DNA of 64,000 nt, taken from contig JAJRXC010000023.1 in assembly GCA_024276495.1 (NCBI GenBank), positions 129,484 to 193,483 of the forward strand, given 5' to 3'. The translations under genes were made by a program, and so were the position numbers. This DNA is from Actinomycetes bacterium. Lineage in GTDB: Bacteria; Actinomycetota; Acidimicrobiia; Acidimicrobiales; Aldehydirespiratoraceae. Numbering within the stretch: position 1 is the first letter of the stretch; each line of letters starts with the position of its first letter. Shown here one piece after another: positions 22,847 through 31,860 of the stretch. The notes beneath the pieces are model-generated. The model made no database searches. It was not told the DNA's origin and saw only the letters and a program-made list of their open reading frames with translations.

Positions 22847-24454
22847 ATGACGAGCCAGTGGCGTCGAGCACGGGATCGGGAACCCGAGCGACGACCGGCG
22901 CTGCCGATCTGGCCCGTGTCGGTGTCGAACGGTGAGTTCCTCCCGGCACCACCGACGGCTCGCGACCGGGAGATCGTCCGTCGAGTCGTCGAGCGAATCG
23001 ACATCGCGGCGGCCCGCACCGGTCTCGATCGTCGGCGTTTCCTGACTCGTTCCAGCGCGCTCGCCGCCACCCTCACCGTGCTCAACGGCTGTGCCTCGGG
23101 TGACGACGCCGGTCCCCCCGTGACCACGGCGAGCACCACGACCGCACCACCCACGACCTCGACCACGATCCCCGCCACCACGACGACGCTCGGCGAACCC
23201 GGCGGCGAGTTCGTCGTGCCCGAAGCCGAGGACGTCGAAGCGTGCGAGATCGAGCTCGGTGATCGGGGCGAGTTCATCTTCGACGTCCACACCCACCACG
23301 TCATGCCCGAGGGGGTGTGGCGGTACAACGCTTCACGCATCGAGATGATGCTGCGCCGGCTGGTGCCGGCGGGGTGCCGCGAGGCGGAGAAGCTCGAGTG
23401 TCTGAATCGCGTCGCGTACCTCACCAACATGTTCCTCGGCTCCGACACCACGATGGCGCTGCTCAGCGATGTGCCGAACTCCGGCCCGATCGACGCACCG
23501 CTGCCCTTCGATGCCAAGGTCGGCACCGCCGAGCTCATGGAGGCGCTCACCGTGGCCGGTCAGCGCCGGGTGATCCTCCACGACGTCATCGCGCCCAACT
23601 ACGGCGACCTGGAGATGCGTCTCGACGACATGTCGCGCACCGCCGACACGGGCCGCGTCGCCGCGTTCAAGGTCTACACGGCCTGGGGGCCGGGTGGGCA
23701 GGGCTACTCACTGGCCGACCCGTCGATCGGGGTACCGGTCGTCGAACGCGCCCGCGACCTCGGCATCGACATCATCTGCGCCCACAAGGGCCTGCCCCTC
23801 CAGGAGTTCGATCGACGGTTCAACGGTCCCGAGGACATCTGCGAGATGGCGGCCCGCTTCCCCGACATGCGCTTCGTCGTCTTCCACGCGGCCTACGAGA
23901 TCCAGACGACGGAGCGGGCCTACGATCCCGGCCGGGCCACCGTCGGTGTCAACTCCATGATCAACGCGATGGACGACTTCGGCATTCCCGCCAACGGCAA
24001 CGTCTGGTGCGAGCTCGGCACGACCTGGCGGGAGGTGATGCGCGACCCGACCCAGGCCGCACACGTCATCGGCAAGCTGGTGTCGCGGATGGGCGAGGAC
24101 CGCGTGATGTGGGGGACCGACGCGATCTGGTTGGGCTCACCGCAGGGCCAGATCGAATCGTTCCGGGCGTTCGAGATCACCACTGCGTTCCAGGAGCAGT
24201 ACGGCTACGGCGCGCTCACCCCCGAAGTCAAGGCGAAGATCTTCGGGTTGAACGCGGCCGAGCTCTTCGGGGTCGACCCGGAGGCCCACACCTGCGCGAT
24301 CGACACCGAGCTCCTGGCCGCGTCGAAGGGCGAGCTGCAGGTCCTCGTCGACGACGGGCTCGTGCCGAGCCCCTACGAACCCATCGGCTACATGACCCGG
24401 CGCGAGGTCCTCGCCTGGTGGCGTTCGATGAAGGAACCGTTCCTTCCGGTCTGA
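22847..24454 (+). CDS. Tat-exported amidohydrolase-2-family lipoprotein
   Basis: The protein has 535 aa. A cytoplasmic tail of about 60 residues precedes the twin-arginine motif DRRRFLTRSS and the hydrophobic AALAATLTVLNGC, which ends in a possible lipobox Cys. A Thr/Pro-rich spacer follows. The catalytic TIM barrel begins with FDVHTHHVMP (metal-binding His pair, about 145-155). Further His lie in CAHKGLP and VVFHAAYE, and a late Asp in MWGTDAIW (about 424). This is the layout of decarboxylase/lactonase-type amidohydrolases. Tat export suggests the metal is loaded in the cytoplasm. The substrate is unknown. Confidence 0.85.
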   Translation: MTSQWRRARDREPERRPALPIWPVSVSNGEFLPAPPTARDREIVRRVVERIDIAAARTGLDRRRFLTRSSALAATLTVLNGCASGDDAGPPVTTASTTTAPPTTSTTIPATTTTLGEPGGEFVVPEAEDVEACEIELGDRGEFIFDVHTHHVMPEGVWRYNASRIEMMLRRLVPAGCREAEKLECLNRVAYLTNMFLGSDTTMALLSDVPNSGPIDAPLPFDAKVGTAELMEALTVAGQRRVILHDVIAPNYGDLEMRLDDMSRTADTGRVAAFKVYTAWGPGGQGYSLADPSIGVPVVERARDLGIDIICAHKGLPLQEFDRRFNGPEDICEMAARFPDMRFVVFHAAYEIQTTERAYDPGRATVGVNSMINAMDDFGIPANGNVWCELGTTWREVMRDPTQAAHVIGKLVSRMGEDRVMWGTDAIWLGSPQGQIESFRAFEITTAFQEQYGYGALTPEVKAKIFGLNAAELFGVDPEAHTCAIDTELLAASKGELQVLVDDGLVPSPYEPIGYMTRREVLAWWRSMKEPFLPV

Positions 24455-24554
24455 TCGTCCCTCACGAATCACCGCCCACTCCAGAAGCGATCCCCGCACC
24501 ACCGGCGAAGCCGTGCCGGCGGACTCGCTGCTCCACCGACCAGCCCGGTAACTT

Positions 24555-24570
24555 GTGAACGATCGCTCAC
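24555..24570 (+). promoter_or_regulatory. TetR-type operator palindrome
   Basis: GTGAACGATCGCTCAC is a 16-bp palindrome with one mismatched pair around a CGATCG core. It sits 14 bases before the ATG of the acyl-CoA dehydrogenase gene, overlapping the likely promoter or start point. TGAnCGATCGnTCA-type sites are common targets of TetR repressors of fatty-acid and sterol genes in actinobacteria (known pattern). Confidence 0.65.
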
Positions 24571-24584
24571 TTCCTGGAGAAGAG

Positions 24585-25811
24585 ATGTCCGACGCTGTGT
24601 CCACCGCCCCTGACAAAGACGAATTCCGCGCCCGTTGTCGGGCCTTTCTCGACGAACACGCCGTCGGGATGAACCTGGGGGGCGACGCCGATGCCGGCGG
24701 CACCCGCCGCCTCGAGGCCGGCCGGAAGTTCCAGGCCGCGCTCGCCGATGCCGGCCTCGCCGGACTGACCTATCCGTTGGAGTACGGCGGTCAGGGACTC
24801 GACAAGACCTACGAGAAGATCTGGCGCGAGGAATACGCCAACTACCCGAACATGACATTCGAGTTCACGATCTCCCACGGCATGTGCCTGCCGATGCTGG
24901 CCGAGTACGGGACCGACGAGCAAAAGGCGAAGTATCTCGCCGACAACATCCGCGGCGACAAGCTCTGGTGCCAGATGTTCTCCGAACCCGGCGCCGGCTC
25001 CGACGTCGCCAGCCTTCAGATGAAGGCCGAACGCGACGGCGACACCTGGGTCCTCAACGGCCAGAAGGTGTGGACCACGCTGGCCCACGTCAGCGACTAC
25101 GGCGTCGTCATCGCCCGCACCGACCCGGAGGTGCCGAAACACGCCGGGATCTCCATGTTCGTCGTTCCCATGGACACGCCGGGGATCGAGGTTCGCCCCA
25201 TTCATCAGATCGACGGCGGTCGCCACTTCAACGAGGTGTTCTTCACCGACGTCAGCATCCCGGCCGAGAACCTCCTCGGCGAGGTGAACAACGGCTGGAA
25301 CATGGCCACCGCGATGTTGATGTACGAGCGCGTCGCCATCGGATCCGGTTCCACCAGCGGGATCCAACACGAACGGGCCGACGCCTTGATCGAGGAAGCG
25401 AAGAAGCGGGGCCTGATCGATGATCCGACCCTCCGCCAGAAGCTGATGCGCATCTACGCGATGGAGACCTGCCAATCCCTGGTGTCGATGCGCACGCGGG
25501 CCGAGATGCAGGCCGGCAAGACCCCGGGCCCCGGCGGGTCCATCGGCAAGCTCGCCGGCACGATGATCATGAACTACGTCCGCGACGTCTCGATGGAGAT
25601 CGTCGGCGCCGGCGGCGTCGCCTGGGAGGGCGAGAGCGGTGGTGGCTGGGCCCGTGCCGCCCTCACCGGCCTGCAGGGCGGAATCGCCGGCGGCACCAAC
25701 GAGATCCAAAAGAACATCATCGGTGATCGGGTTCTCGGTCTCCCCCGCGACATCAGCGTCGACAAAGGCGTGCCGTTCAAGGACCTGAAGGTCGGTACCC
25801 AGACGAGCTGA
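24585..25811 (+). CDS. Acyl-CoA dehydrogenase
   Basis: The protein has 408 aa of the FAD-dependent ACAD fold. WCQMFSEPGAGSDVASLQMKAERDGDTWVLNGQKVWTT (about 125-165) is the family signature for FAD and substrate. RVAIGSG and the late GGIAGGTNEIQKNIIGDRVLGLPRD (about 370-395) match the C-terminal FAD-binding helix. The catalytic Glu lies in the C-terminal region in this group, but I cannot place it by eye. CTGGAGAAGAG gives a ribosome site for the ATG at 24585, and a TetR-type palindrome lies just upstream. It probably serves fatty-acid or sterol side-chain oxidation. Confidence 0.93.
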   Translation: MSDAVSTAPDKDEFRARCRAFLDEHAVGMNLGGDADAGGTRRLEAGRKFQAALADAGLAGLTYPLEYGGQGLDKTYEKIWREEYANYPNMTFEFTISHGMCLPMLAEYGTDEQKAKYLADNIRGDKLWCQMFSEPGAGSDVASLQMKAERDGDTWVLNGQKVWTTLAHVSDYGVVIARTDPEVPKHAGISMFVVPMDTPGIEVRPIHQIDGGRHFNEVFFTDVSIPAENLLGEVNNGWNMATAMLMYERVAIGSGSTSGIQHERADALIEEAKKRGLIDDPTLRQKLMRIYAMETCQSLVSMRTRAEMQAGKTPGPGGSIGKLAGTMIMNYVRDVSMEIVGAGGVAWEGESGGGWARAALTGLQGGIAGGTNEIQKNIIGDRVLGLPRDISVDKGVPFKDLKVGTQTS

Positions 25812-25824
25812 GCACCGTCAGCTC
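25805..25824. terminator. Bidirectional hairpin at a convergent gene end
   Basis: GAGCTGA (25805-25811) and TCAGCTC (25818-25824) form a perfect 7-bp stem with loop GCACCG. The stop codons of both converging genes are inside the arms, so it could end transcription in either direction. No T-run is present. Confidence 0.5.
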
Positions 25825-26978
25825 ACGCAGGCCTTCACCGCGTCCGTCAGACCCTGGGTGCGAGGATCACCGACCAGCGAACCCGACATCTGGTTCATGA
25901 CATAGCCATAGCCGATCCCCAGATCCGGATCAGCGAATCCGATCGACCCGCCGGCTCCGGCGTGCCCGAACGAGTTGGGTCCGCTGAGCGGAAGAATCCC
26001 ATCCGGGCACATGAATCCCATTCCGAACTTGGTCTCCATGACCAGGCACCGGTCGCTTCCCGACGTGACGGCCGTGGTGGTCCGTTCCCGGGTGGCGTCG
26101 TCGAAGAGACGCACCCCGTCGACCTCGCCGATCGTCGCGGCGTACAACCGGGCCAACGACGCCGCGGTCGTGATGCCATTGGCGGCGGGGATCTCCGACG
26201 CGTGGACCTCCCGGGTGTTGAACACATTGTCGTCGCCGGTGAAGGAGAACGTGCCGTCGAGCGAAAGGGCTCGGCCACCGAGTGTGCCCGGCCCCATCAC
26301 CGCGAGCATCATCTCGATGACTGCGGGATCATCGGGTACGGGAGAACCGAGCAACGGGGAAACCCGGGGTTCTTCCGCTTCGGGAAGCCCGATCCAGAAA
26401 TCGAGATCAAGCGGACGGGCCACGTTCTCCTGGAACCAGTCGCCCAGCCGCTGACCGGTGATCCGGCGAACGACCTCGGCTACCAGCCAGCCATAGGTCA
26501 GCGCGTGGTAGCCGTGGCTCCCGTCGGGCTCCCACAGGGGGGCCTGGCCGGCCAGCGCCTCGACGATCGGGTCGACGCGCAGCACCTCTTCGAGCGAAGG
26601 CGGATCGTCGACGCTGATCAGCCCGCCCTGGTGACTCATCATCTGACCGACCGTGAGACCGCCCTTTCCTTCGGCCTCGAACTCCGGCCAGTACTGCGCC
26701 ACCGGCGCGTCGTAGTCGAGTCGGCCGGCCTGATGCAGCATCGCCGCGGCGATCGCGACCGCGCCCTTCGTCGTGGAGAAGACCAGCTGCAACGTCGTCT
26801 CGTCGTAGGGCCGACCGGTGGAGCGATCGGCGACACCACCGGTGATGTCGACGACCGCCCGTCCGTCGACATAGAGGCAAAAGCCCGCCCCGACATCGCC
26901 GTGGTCGCGAAAGTTCGCAGCGAACGCATCGGCGATCGCACCGAATCCCTCGTCGACATCCCCTTTGATCTCAGTCAT
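25818..26978 (-). CDS. Beta-lactamase-fold serine hydrolase (EstB/class C-like)
   Basis: The protein has 386 aa from the ATG at 26978, with GGGAG as ribosome site. The catalytic S-x-x-K is in LVFSTTKGAVAIA (about 73-85), and the Tyr motif is in HALTYGWLVAEV (about 155). A late GHAGAGGSIGFADP (about 345) replaces the KTG box with HAG, usual for esterase or D-aminopeptidase members. No signal peptide is seen, so it is probably a cytoplasmic esterase or lactamase-like hydrolase. It converges with the acyl-CoA dehydrogenase gene. Confidence 0.87.
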   Translation of the reverse strand: MTEIKGDVDEGFGAIADAFAANFRDHGDVGAGFCLYVDGRAVVDITGGVADRSTGRPYDETTLQLVFSTTKGAVAIAAAMLHQAGRLDYDAPVAQYWPEFEAEGKGGLTVGQMMSHQGGLISVDDPPSLEEVLRVDPIVEALAGQAPLWEPDGSHGYHALTYGWLVAEVVRRITGQRLGDWFQENVARPLDLDFWIGLPEAEEPRVSPLLGSPVPDDPAVIEMMLAVMGPGTLGGRALSLDGTFSFTGDDNVFNTREVHASEIPAANGITTAASLARLYAATIGEVDGVRLFDDATRERTTTAVTSGSDRCLVMETKFGMGFMCPDGILPLSGPNSFGHAGAGGSIGFADPDLGIGYGYVMNQMSGSLVGDPRTQGLTDAVKACVS

Positions 26979-27036
26979 CTCACTCCCCTGGTGCAGACGG
27001 ACACCCGCGACTCTCCCACATTCGGGGTCGAAGAAT

Positions 27037-27954
27037 TCAACCCGACCCGTCGACCAGTTCGTCGGGGTGACGCTCGGCAACCATGCGGCGAAACCCCTCA
27101 CGCCACTCGACCCGGGGCCGATAGCCGAGCGCCCGCAATCGGGAGACGTCGACGACGCCGGGGGGCGGCGCCGACGGGCAACGCTCGACGCGCGGCTCAC
27201 GCCCGACCAGACGGCCGAGCTCTCGGCACCAGTCCTCGGCGGCGACCGGACATGGATCTCCCCAGTTGACCACCGCCGCGGGGATGTCCGCGGCATCGAG
27301 CAGGATCGGCAGGCCGGCCACCAGGTCGTCCTCGTGGATCAGGTTGAAGAGGTTCGGCGCGGTTGGATGCAGCGTGACGGGCTGATCGGTGAGGATCGCC
27401 TGGAGGTGATACCACGGGAGCCCACCGTGACCGCCGTAGGGAGTCGCCAGCCGGGCGATCGTCGTCGGGATTCCCCGGGAGTGGGCGAGGTAGCGGGCCA
27501 TCGACTCACCGGCGATCTTGCTGATGCTGTAGGTCGGCATCAGCGCCGTGTTCGAATCGCCCAGGCCGTCGGACTCGAGATGGGGTTCGACGCCCGACGC
27601 GTAGACCCCCATCGACGAACAGTGCAGCATTCGCTCCAGCCGGGGCAGATGATCGACGAGATGCCCGAGGCCCTCCGCGTTGACGGCCAGCGCCTCGCCC
27701 CAGTCGCCCGAGAACGACACGGCGAAGTTGAGGAGGATGTCGACGTCGCGCGGAACCGCCGACAGATCGCCGGCCAGGTCACCCGTGACGCAATCCACGC
27801 CCAGCGCGGCGAGACGGGCGCGAGCCGACGGCGCACGGAATCGGGCAACGGCGACAACGTCGTGGGCCAGAGCCAACTCCCGGGCGATGACACCCGCGAC
27901 CCGGCCCGTCGCGCCGGTGATGAGGATGCGTTTGCCGTCGAACTCGAACGTCAT
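27037..27954 (-). CDS. NAD-dependent epimerase/dehydratase (extended SDR)
   Basis: The protein has 305 aa from the ATG at 27954. The Rossmann motif is GATGRVAG (about 13-20). The active site has SSMGVYAS (about 112) and the catalytic YSISK (about 140). The substrate region includes PYGGHGGLPWYHLQAIL and NLIHEDDLVAG. It resembles sugar-nucleotide epimerases and dihydroflavonol-type reductases. It lies in the same direction as the serine hydrolase with a 58-base gap, so co-transcription is possible. The substrate is unknown. Upstream (27955-28196) I see no gene. Confidence 0.85.
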   Translation of the reverse strand: MTFEFDGKRILITGATGRVAGVIARELALAHDVVAVARFRAPSARARLAALGVDCVTGDLAGDLSAVPRDVDILLNFAVSFSGDWGEALAVNAEGLGHLVDHLPRLERMLHCSSMGVYASGVEPHLESDGLGDSNTALMPTYSISKIAGESMARYLAHSRGIPTTIARLATPYGGHGGLPWYHLQAILTDQPVTLHPTAPNLFNLIHEDDLVAGLPILLDAADIPAAVVNWGDPCPVAAEDWCRELGRLVGREPRVERCPSAPPPGVVDVSRLRALGYRPRVEWREGFRRMVAERHPDELVDGSG

Positions 27955-28196
27955 CGGGACAGCCACACCCTCATCTCGCCCGCGGGCCGCGCGGTCGGCC
28001 GTGGGACCGTCGCGGCCCCGCGCTCGCTGCCGGTTTCGAATCCTCGATGTCGACGCATCCGCCGCAGCTTTCCACAACGGCGGGAGAACGGCGATGCGCC
28101 GCCGGCCCGATCACTCGGAGCCGACGGCGCGTTCAACCTGGAGGGGTTGGTCTGTCCCTATCGGACGCCGCGCCCACGATGTGAGCGCTCGCGGCA

Positions 28197-29591
28197 TCAG
28201 CCGATGGGCTCGATCGTCACGGTCAGATAGCCGGCGAGATCCAGGTCCACCGGCCGGATCTCGGAGTTCTCATCCGCGGCGCCGGTGTTCGGCGCGCCCT
28301 GACGGGGCGCCTGATCCGGTCCGGCGCCCAGTGCCTGCTCGGCCTCGGTGCCGGCGTCGTAGACGCCGAGGGCCGATGTGATGTCGCCCGACGCGGCCAT
28401 CCCGTCGTCGAAGAGCGCGAAGTCCTTCAGCGCCACGAACCAGTCGTTCGACTGCACGAACATCGACGCGAGGTTCAGGTAGCCGCTCGACGCGGTGAAC
28501 TCGAATGTGTAGCGGCTGCCGGGGAACGCCGGGCCCGCCTCGTCGCCGTCATCGGGGTTCGTGGCGGCACCTGCGTTCTCGTGACCGGCCGCTACGAGCT
28601 CGTCGACGAGACCGCCCGGACCGCCGTCCTCGGCCAGACCCTCGAGCCCCGGCGTCGCTGTGCTGCCGGCGACGACGAAGCTCGCCGGATCGTCACTCAC
28701 GACCCAGGCGACCGGAGCGAAGGGAGTCGCGGTCCCCGTCGCTGGGCGGAGCGCATCGACGATCCCGGCCGGGCTGCCGTCTTCCGCGAGCATCTCGAAG
28801 CCGGCCGGCGCCGACTCGCCCGGCACGAAGAACGTGACCTCGTCGTCGTGGACCGCCCACGCGACCGGGGCGATCGGGCCGGGCACCGCGGCATCACCGC
28901 TTGTGTTCTCGACTCGGACAGTTGTCGAACCGTCGTCGTTGGGAGTCAACGTCACGCGGAGATAGTCCGTCGCGTCGAATCCGGTGACGGGTCGCAGCAT
29001 CGTGTCGGGGTCGGCGTCGCCGGTGTCGGGTCCAGCCTGCCGAGGGGCCTGATCCGCACCCTCGCCCGGGGTCTGATCGGCTTCGGTGCCGGCATCCCAC
29101 AGGCTGATCCGGTCGGTGACCTCTCCGGCGACGGGATTGCCGTCGGCATCGCTCAGGGGGAGCCCGTCGGGTCCCGGCGACCAGAACCAGTCGTTGCTCT
29201 GCACGAACATCGTCGCGAACGACAGGTTCTCGGCGGCCCGAGGGACCGTGAACTCGTAGCCGCTGCCGGGAACGGCCGGTCCGGGCTCGTCGGCGTCGAA
29301 CGGGATCGCCTGGGCCCCGCTCGCCGCGATCTCGAAGTCTCCGGAGGTGTTGGTGATCGTCACCCGGAAGGTCTGGGGCTCATCCGTCATCATCTCGTCA
29401 TCGGCCATCTCGTCATCGACCATCTCGTCGTCGGCCATCTCGTCGTCGACCATCTCGTCATCGGCCATCTCGTCATCGACCGCGATCGACTCATCGGATC
29501 CGGTCTGCGTGTCCGGCTCGTCGTTGCTGCATGCCGCGGCGAGCAGCGCGAGCGCCATCGCGCCCGCAACGACTCGGGGGGTTCGTCTCAT
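28197..29591 (-). CDS. Spondin-N-domain lipoprotein with acidic repeats
   Basis: The protein has 464 aa. The signal peptide ends in lipobox LLAAACS. Next comes an acidic spacer of six [AV]DDEM repeats. Two spondin-N-like domains follow, one at about 75-330 and one at about 350-460. Each contains SYEF/RYTFEFT-type strands and the motif [17 protein letters not shown] or [34 protein letters not shown] and [20 protein letters not shown] close the repeats, and a related middle section reads APVAWAVH and APVAWVVS. Bacterial spondin-domain proteins are surface or secreted and probably adhesive. It is divergent from the cyclase gene. Confidence 0.82.
   Translation of the reverse strand: MRRTPRVVAGAMALALLAAACSNDEPDTQTGSDESIAVDDEMADDEMVDDEMADDEMVDDEMADDEMMTDEPQTFRVTITNTSGDFEIAASGAQAIPFDADEPGPAVPGSGYEFTVPRAAENLSFATMFVQSNDWFWSPGPDGLPLSDADGNPVAGEVTDRISLWDAGTEADQTPGEGADQAPRQAGPDTGDADPDTMLRPVTGFDATDYLRVTLTPNDDGSTTVRVENTSGDAAVPGPIAPVAWAVHDDEVTFFVPGESAPAGFEMLAEDGSPAGIVDALRPATGTATPFAPVAWVVSDDPASFVVAGSTATPGLEGLAEDGGPGGLVDELVAAGHENAGAATNPDDGDEAGPAFPGSRYTFEFTASSGYLNLASMFVQSNDWFVALKDFALFDDGMAASGDITSALGVYDAGTEAEQALGAGPDQAPRQGAPNTGAADENSEIRPVDLDLAGYLTVTIEPIG
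29391..29480. repeat. Six 15-bp tandem units (three 30-bp super-units)
   Basis: Units alternate CATCTCGTC(A/G)TCGGC and CATCTCGTC(A/G)TCGAC, six in a row, encoding alternating ADDEM and VDDEM on the minus strand. The middle pair differs only by silent A/G changes. Being multiples of three, copy-number changes keep the frame. Confidence 0.9.
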
Positions 29592-29761
29592 GTCGTGGTC
29601 CTTCCGGGAATCGTGCCCGCGGCGTCTGCTGCGGGACGTACCGACAACGGCCGGCCCGGCGCGGTCGGTTCCCGGTCACATTTCACGGACCAATTCGCGG
29701 CCTCGGCGGGTTCGCGCCGGGTTGACCCGCGCCGACGGTCGGCGCCGGCGTCGCGACGGGT

Positions 29762-29767
29762 TACGTT
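29762..29767 (+). promoter_or_regulatory. -10 box TACGTT of the cyclase gene
   Basis: TACGTT ends six bases before the GTG at 29774, matching the leaderless pattern seen across the window. Confidence 0.55.
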
Positions 29768-29773
29768 CTCGGG

Positions 29774-30811
29774 GTGCGCGACGCCGACCACCGACAGGAG
29801 ATGATCGAGGTCCTCGTCTCGCTCGGAGTCGACGAGAACGACGTCCCCGACTCGTTGGCCGACGCGGCGGCCATGGCCAGCGATGTCGTCTTGGCCCGGG
29901 GCGACACCCACAGTCTCCGCGACATCGCGCGCCGGATCGGAGCGCCACTCGACCAGGTCACCGACAACTTCCTACACCTCGGGAGCCAGGCATCGAGCCC
30001 CGACCCCGTGATCTTCAACGACGACGACGTCGCCCTCGCGGAGTTCCTGATCCGAGCGATCCAACAGATCCTCACCGAGGACGAGGGTCAGGAGATCCTC
30101 CACGTCGCCGGCACCGCGCTGAGCTCGATCGCCGAGGCGGCCGTCGCCGGTCATGTCCAGGGACCGGAGAGCCGCACCCGTGACCATGTCGAGAACGCGA
30201 AGCTCAACGCGACGATCGCGGAGCTCGGCCTCGAGCTCTCCCGTCACCTCACCGTCGCCTTTCGCCATCACCTCCGCCAGTCGTCATTGAGCAACCGCGC
30301 CGCCCAGAACCTCGAGAATCGGGCGCTGGCGACGCTGACCGTGGGCTTCCTCGATCTCGTGGGGTTCACATCGCTCAGCCAGGCGCTCTCCGTCGAGGAT
30401 CTGGTCGGGCTGGTGAAGGGATTCGAGAGCCGGGCCCACGAGCTGGCCCACACCCACGGCGTTCGGATCGTGAAGCTCATCGGCGACGAGGTGATGATCG
30501 TCGCGGAGAAGCCGAGTGCCGCCGCGGAGTTCGTCGCGGGAATGATCGCGTCGTTCGAGGCCGACCGTGTCGTACCCCGGGGCGGTCTCGCCCACGGCGA
30601 TCTCGTCAACGTCCACGGCGACTACTTCGGTCCGATCGTCAACCTCGCGGCCCGCCTCACCGACGCCGCCGTGCCCGGCGAGGTACTGGTCGACGACGCC
30701 GTCGCCGCCCAGGTCATGACCGAGCCGGCCGGCCGACGCATGCTCAAGGGCTTCGACGAACCGGTGCGGGTGCACACGCTCGCGACCCCCGGCGTCAACT
30801 CCGACGAATGA
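29774..30811 (+). CDS. Class III adenylate/guanylate cyclase with N-terminal regulatory domain
   Basis: The protein has 345 aa, GTG start. Residues 1-155 resemble the adenylate-cyclase regulatory domain of mycobacterial Rv1264 (SLRDIARRIGAPLDQV..., DDDVALAEFLIRA). The catalytic domain (about 190-330) has the first metal Asp in VGFLDLVGFTSLSQ, the second in KLIGDEVMIVAE, and the transition-state Asn/Arg in GPIVNLAARLTD, so it should be active. It makes cAMP or cGMP in the cytoplasm, probably in response to pH or fatty acids as in Rv1264-like enzymes. Its 3' end overlaps the convergent phosphotransferase gene by 17 bases. Confidence 0.88.
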   Translation: MRDADHRQEMIEVLVSLGVDENDVPDSLADAAAMASDVVLARGDTHSLRDIARRIGAPLDQVTDNFLHLGSQASSPDPVIFNDDDVALAEFLIRAIQQILTEDEGQEILHVAGTALSSIAEAAVAGHVQGPESRTRDHVENAKLNATIAELGLELSRHLTVAFRHHLRQSSLSNRAAQNLENRALATLTVGFLDLVGFTSLSQALSVEDLVGLVKGFESRAHELAHTHGVRIVKLIGDEVMIVAEKPSAAAEFVAGMIASFEADRVVPRGGLAHGDLVNVHGDYFGPIVNLAARLTDAAVPGEVLVDDAVAAQVMTEPAGRRMLKGFDEPVRVHTLATPGVNSDE

Positions 30812-31853
30812 TCGAGGCGGCCTTCGCGAAGAGGCTCAGCGTCGTCGCGTGGAGCAGGTCACCGAACGATGTCGGCGCCATGCCGGCAATCGCCCGGGCA
30901 TGGGTTCCCTCCAAGATGATGCCGGTCTTGTAGCACGCGAGCACGCCGTACCAGTCGATCGCCGACAGGTCGCGGGCGCTGCCTTCGCCGTATCGCTGCA
31001 CCATCTCGTCGATCCGAGGGAATCCCTCCCATGGTGCCACCGACACGGCGGTCGGTGCCTCGCCGGCTTCGGGCCAAAACGCCATGATCAGTCCGAGGTC
31101 GATCAGGGGATCACCGATCGTGGCCAGTTCCCAGTCGACGACCGCGGCCAGCTCCGGACTTTCGTGACGGTACATGACGTTGCCGAGGTGAAAGTCGCCG
31201 TGGATGATGCCGGGCACGAACGAAGAGGGTCGATTCCGTTCGAGCCACTCGCCGACCTCGTCGAGATGCACGATGTCGGGCTTCCAGCCGCCGCCGAGCT
31301 CACCGTACGAATCGAGCTGGGCCCGCCACCGGGGAACCTGACGCTCGAGATAGCCATCGGGCTTTCCGAAATCACCGAGACCGACCTCGACATGATCGAC
31401 TCGGCCAAGCGCGGCCGCGGCGTCCGCCAGCTCGAGTCCCATCGCTCGACGGACCCGTGGATCTCCCGCGTGCAGAGCCGGGAGACCGGTTGTCGGCGTG
31501 AACCCGTCGACCGACTCCATGAGATAGAACGCCGCGCCGAGGACAGCCACGTCGGGCTCGGCCGCGACGAGGCGGGGGTGAGGGACATCGCTTCCCGTCA
31601 GCGCGGCCAACACCCGCGCCTCGCGGCGCATCGTCTCATCGCTGTTCTTCCGCTTGTGCTCGGGCGGTCGGCGCAGCACATAGGTGCGACCGTCGCGGAT
31701 GAAGCGAAGCAGGAGGTTCTGGGTCCCGCCGGCAAGCGGTGTCGGCGCGGTCAGCGGACCTGCGCCGAGACCCCGCTCGTCCATCCACACCCGGAGCGCC
31801 TCGATGTCGACCACACCGGGGTCGACCGGGTTCTCTCTCGACGGGTCGGGCAT
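30795..31853 (-). CDS. ACAD10/11-type phosphotransferase (APH family)
   Basis: The protein has 352 aa. The N-lobe has LAGGTQNLLLRFIRDGRTYVLRRPP (about 41-65). The catalytic loop is IIHGDFHLGNVMYR (about 218) and the metal motif VVDWELATIGDPLIDLG (about 240). This group phosphorylates hydroxyacyl-CoAs before dehydration, as known for human ACAD10/11. It starts eight bases after the stop of an acyl-CoA dehydrogenase gene, so the two probably work together in oxidation of 4-hydroxy or branched acids. The ATG at 31853 is chosen for this tight spacing. Confidence 0.88.
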   Translation of the reverse strand: MPDPSRENPVDPGVVDIEALRVWMDERGLGAGPLTAPTPLAGGTQNLLLRFIRDGRTYVLRRPPEHKRKNSDETMRREARVLAALTGSDVPHPRLVAAEPDVAVLGAAFYLMESVDGFTPTTGLPALHAGDPRVRRAMGLELADAAAALGRVDHVEVGLGDFGKPDGYLERQVPRWRAQLDSYGELGGGWKPDIVHLDEVGEWLERNRPSSFVPGIIHGDFHLGNVMYRHESPELAAVVDWELATIGDPLIDLGLIMAFWPEAGEAPTAVSVAPWEGFPRIDEMVQRYGEGSARDLSAIDWYGVLACYKTGIILEGTHARAIAGMAPTSFGDLLHATTLSLFAKAASIIRRS

Positions 31854-31860
31854 CGCCCGC

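Noticed and set aside
28031-28045. Possible tRNA T-arm (GGTTTCGAATCC) in the gap 27955-28196
   Set aside because: No acceptor, D or anticodon arms can be formed around it.
29391-29480. CRISPR-like array from the regular 15-bp repeats
   Set aside because: There are no spacers. The units are contiguous, encode [AV]DDEM and keep the gene's frame.
28197-29591. Phase-variable frameshift switch in the spondin lipoprotein
   Set aside because: Repeat units are multiples of three, so copy changes alter length but not frame.
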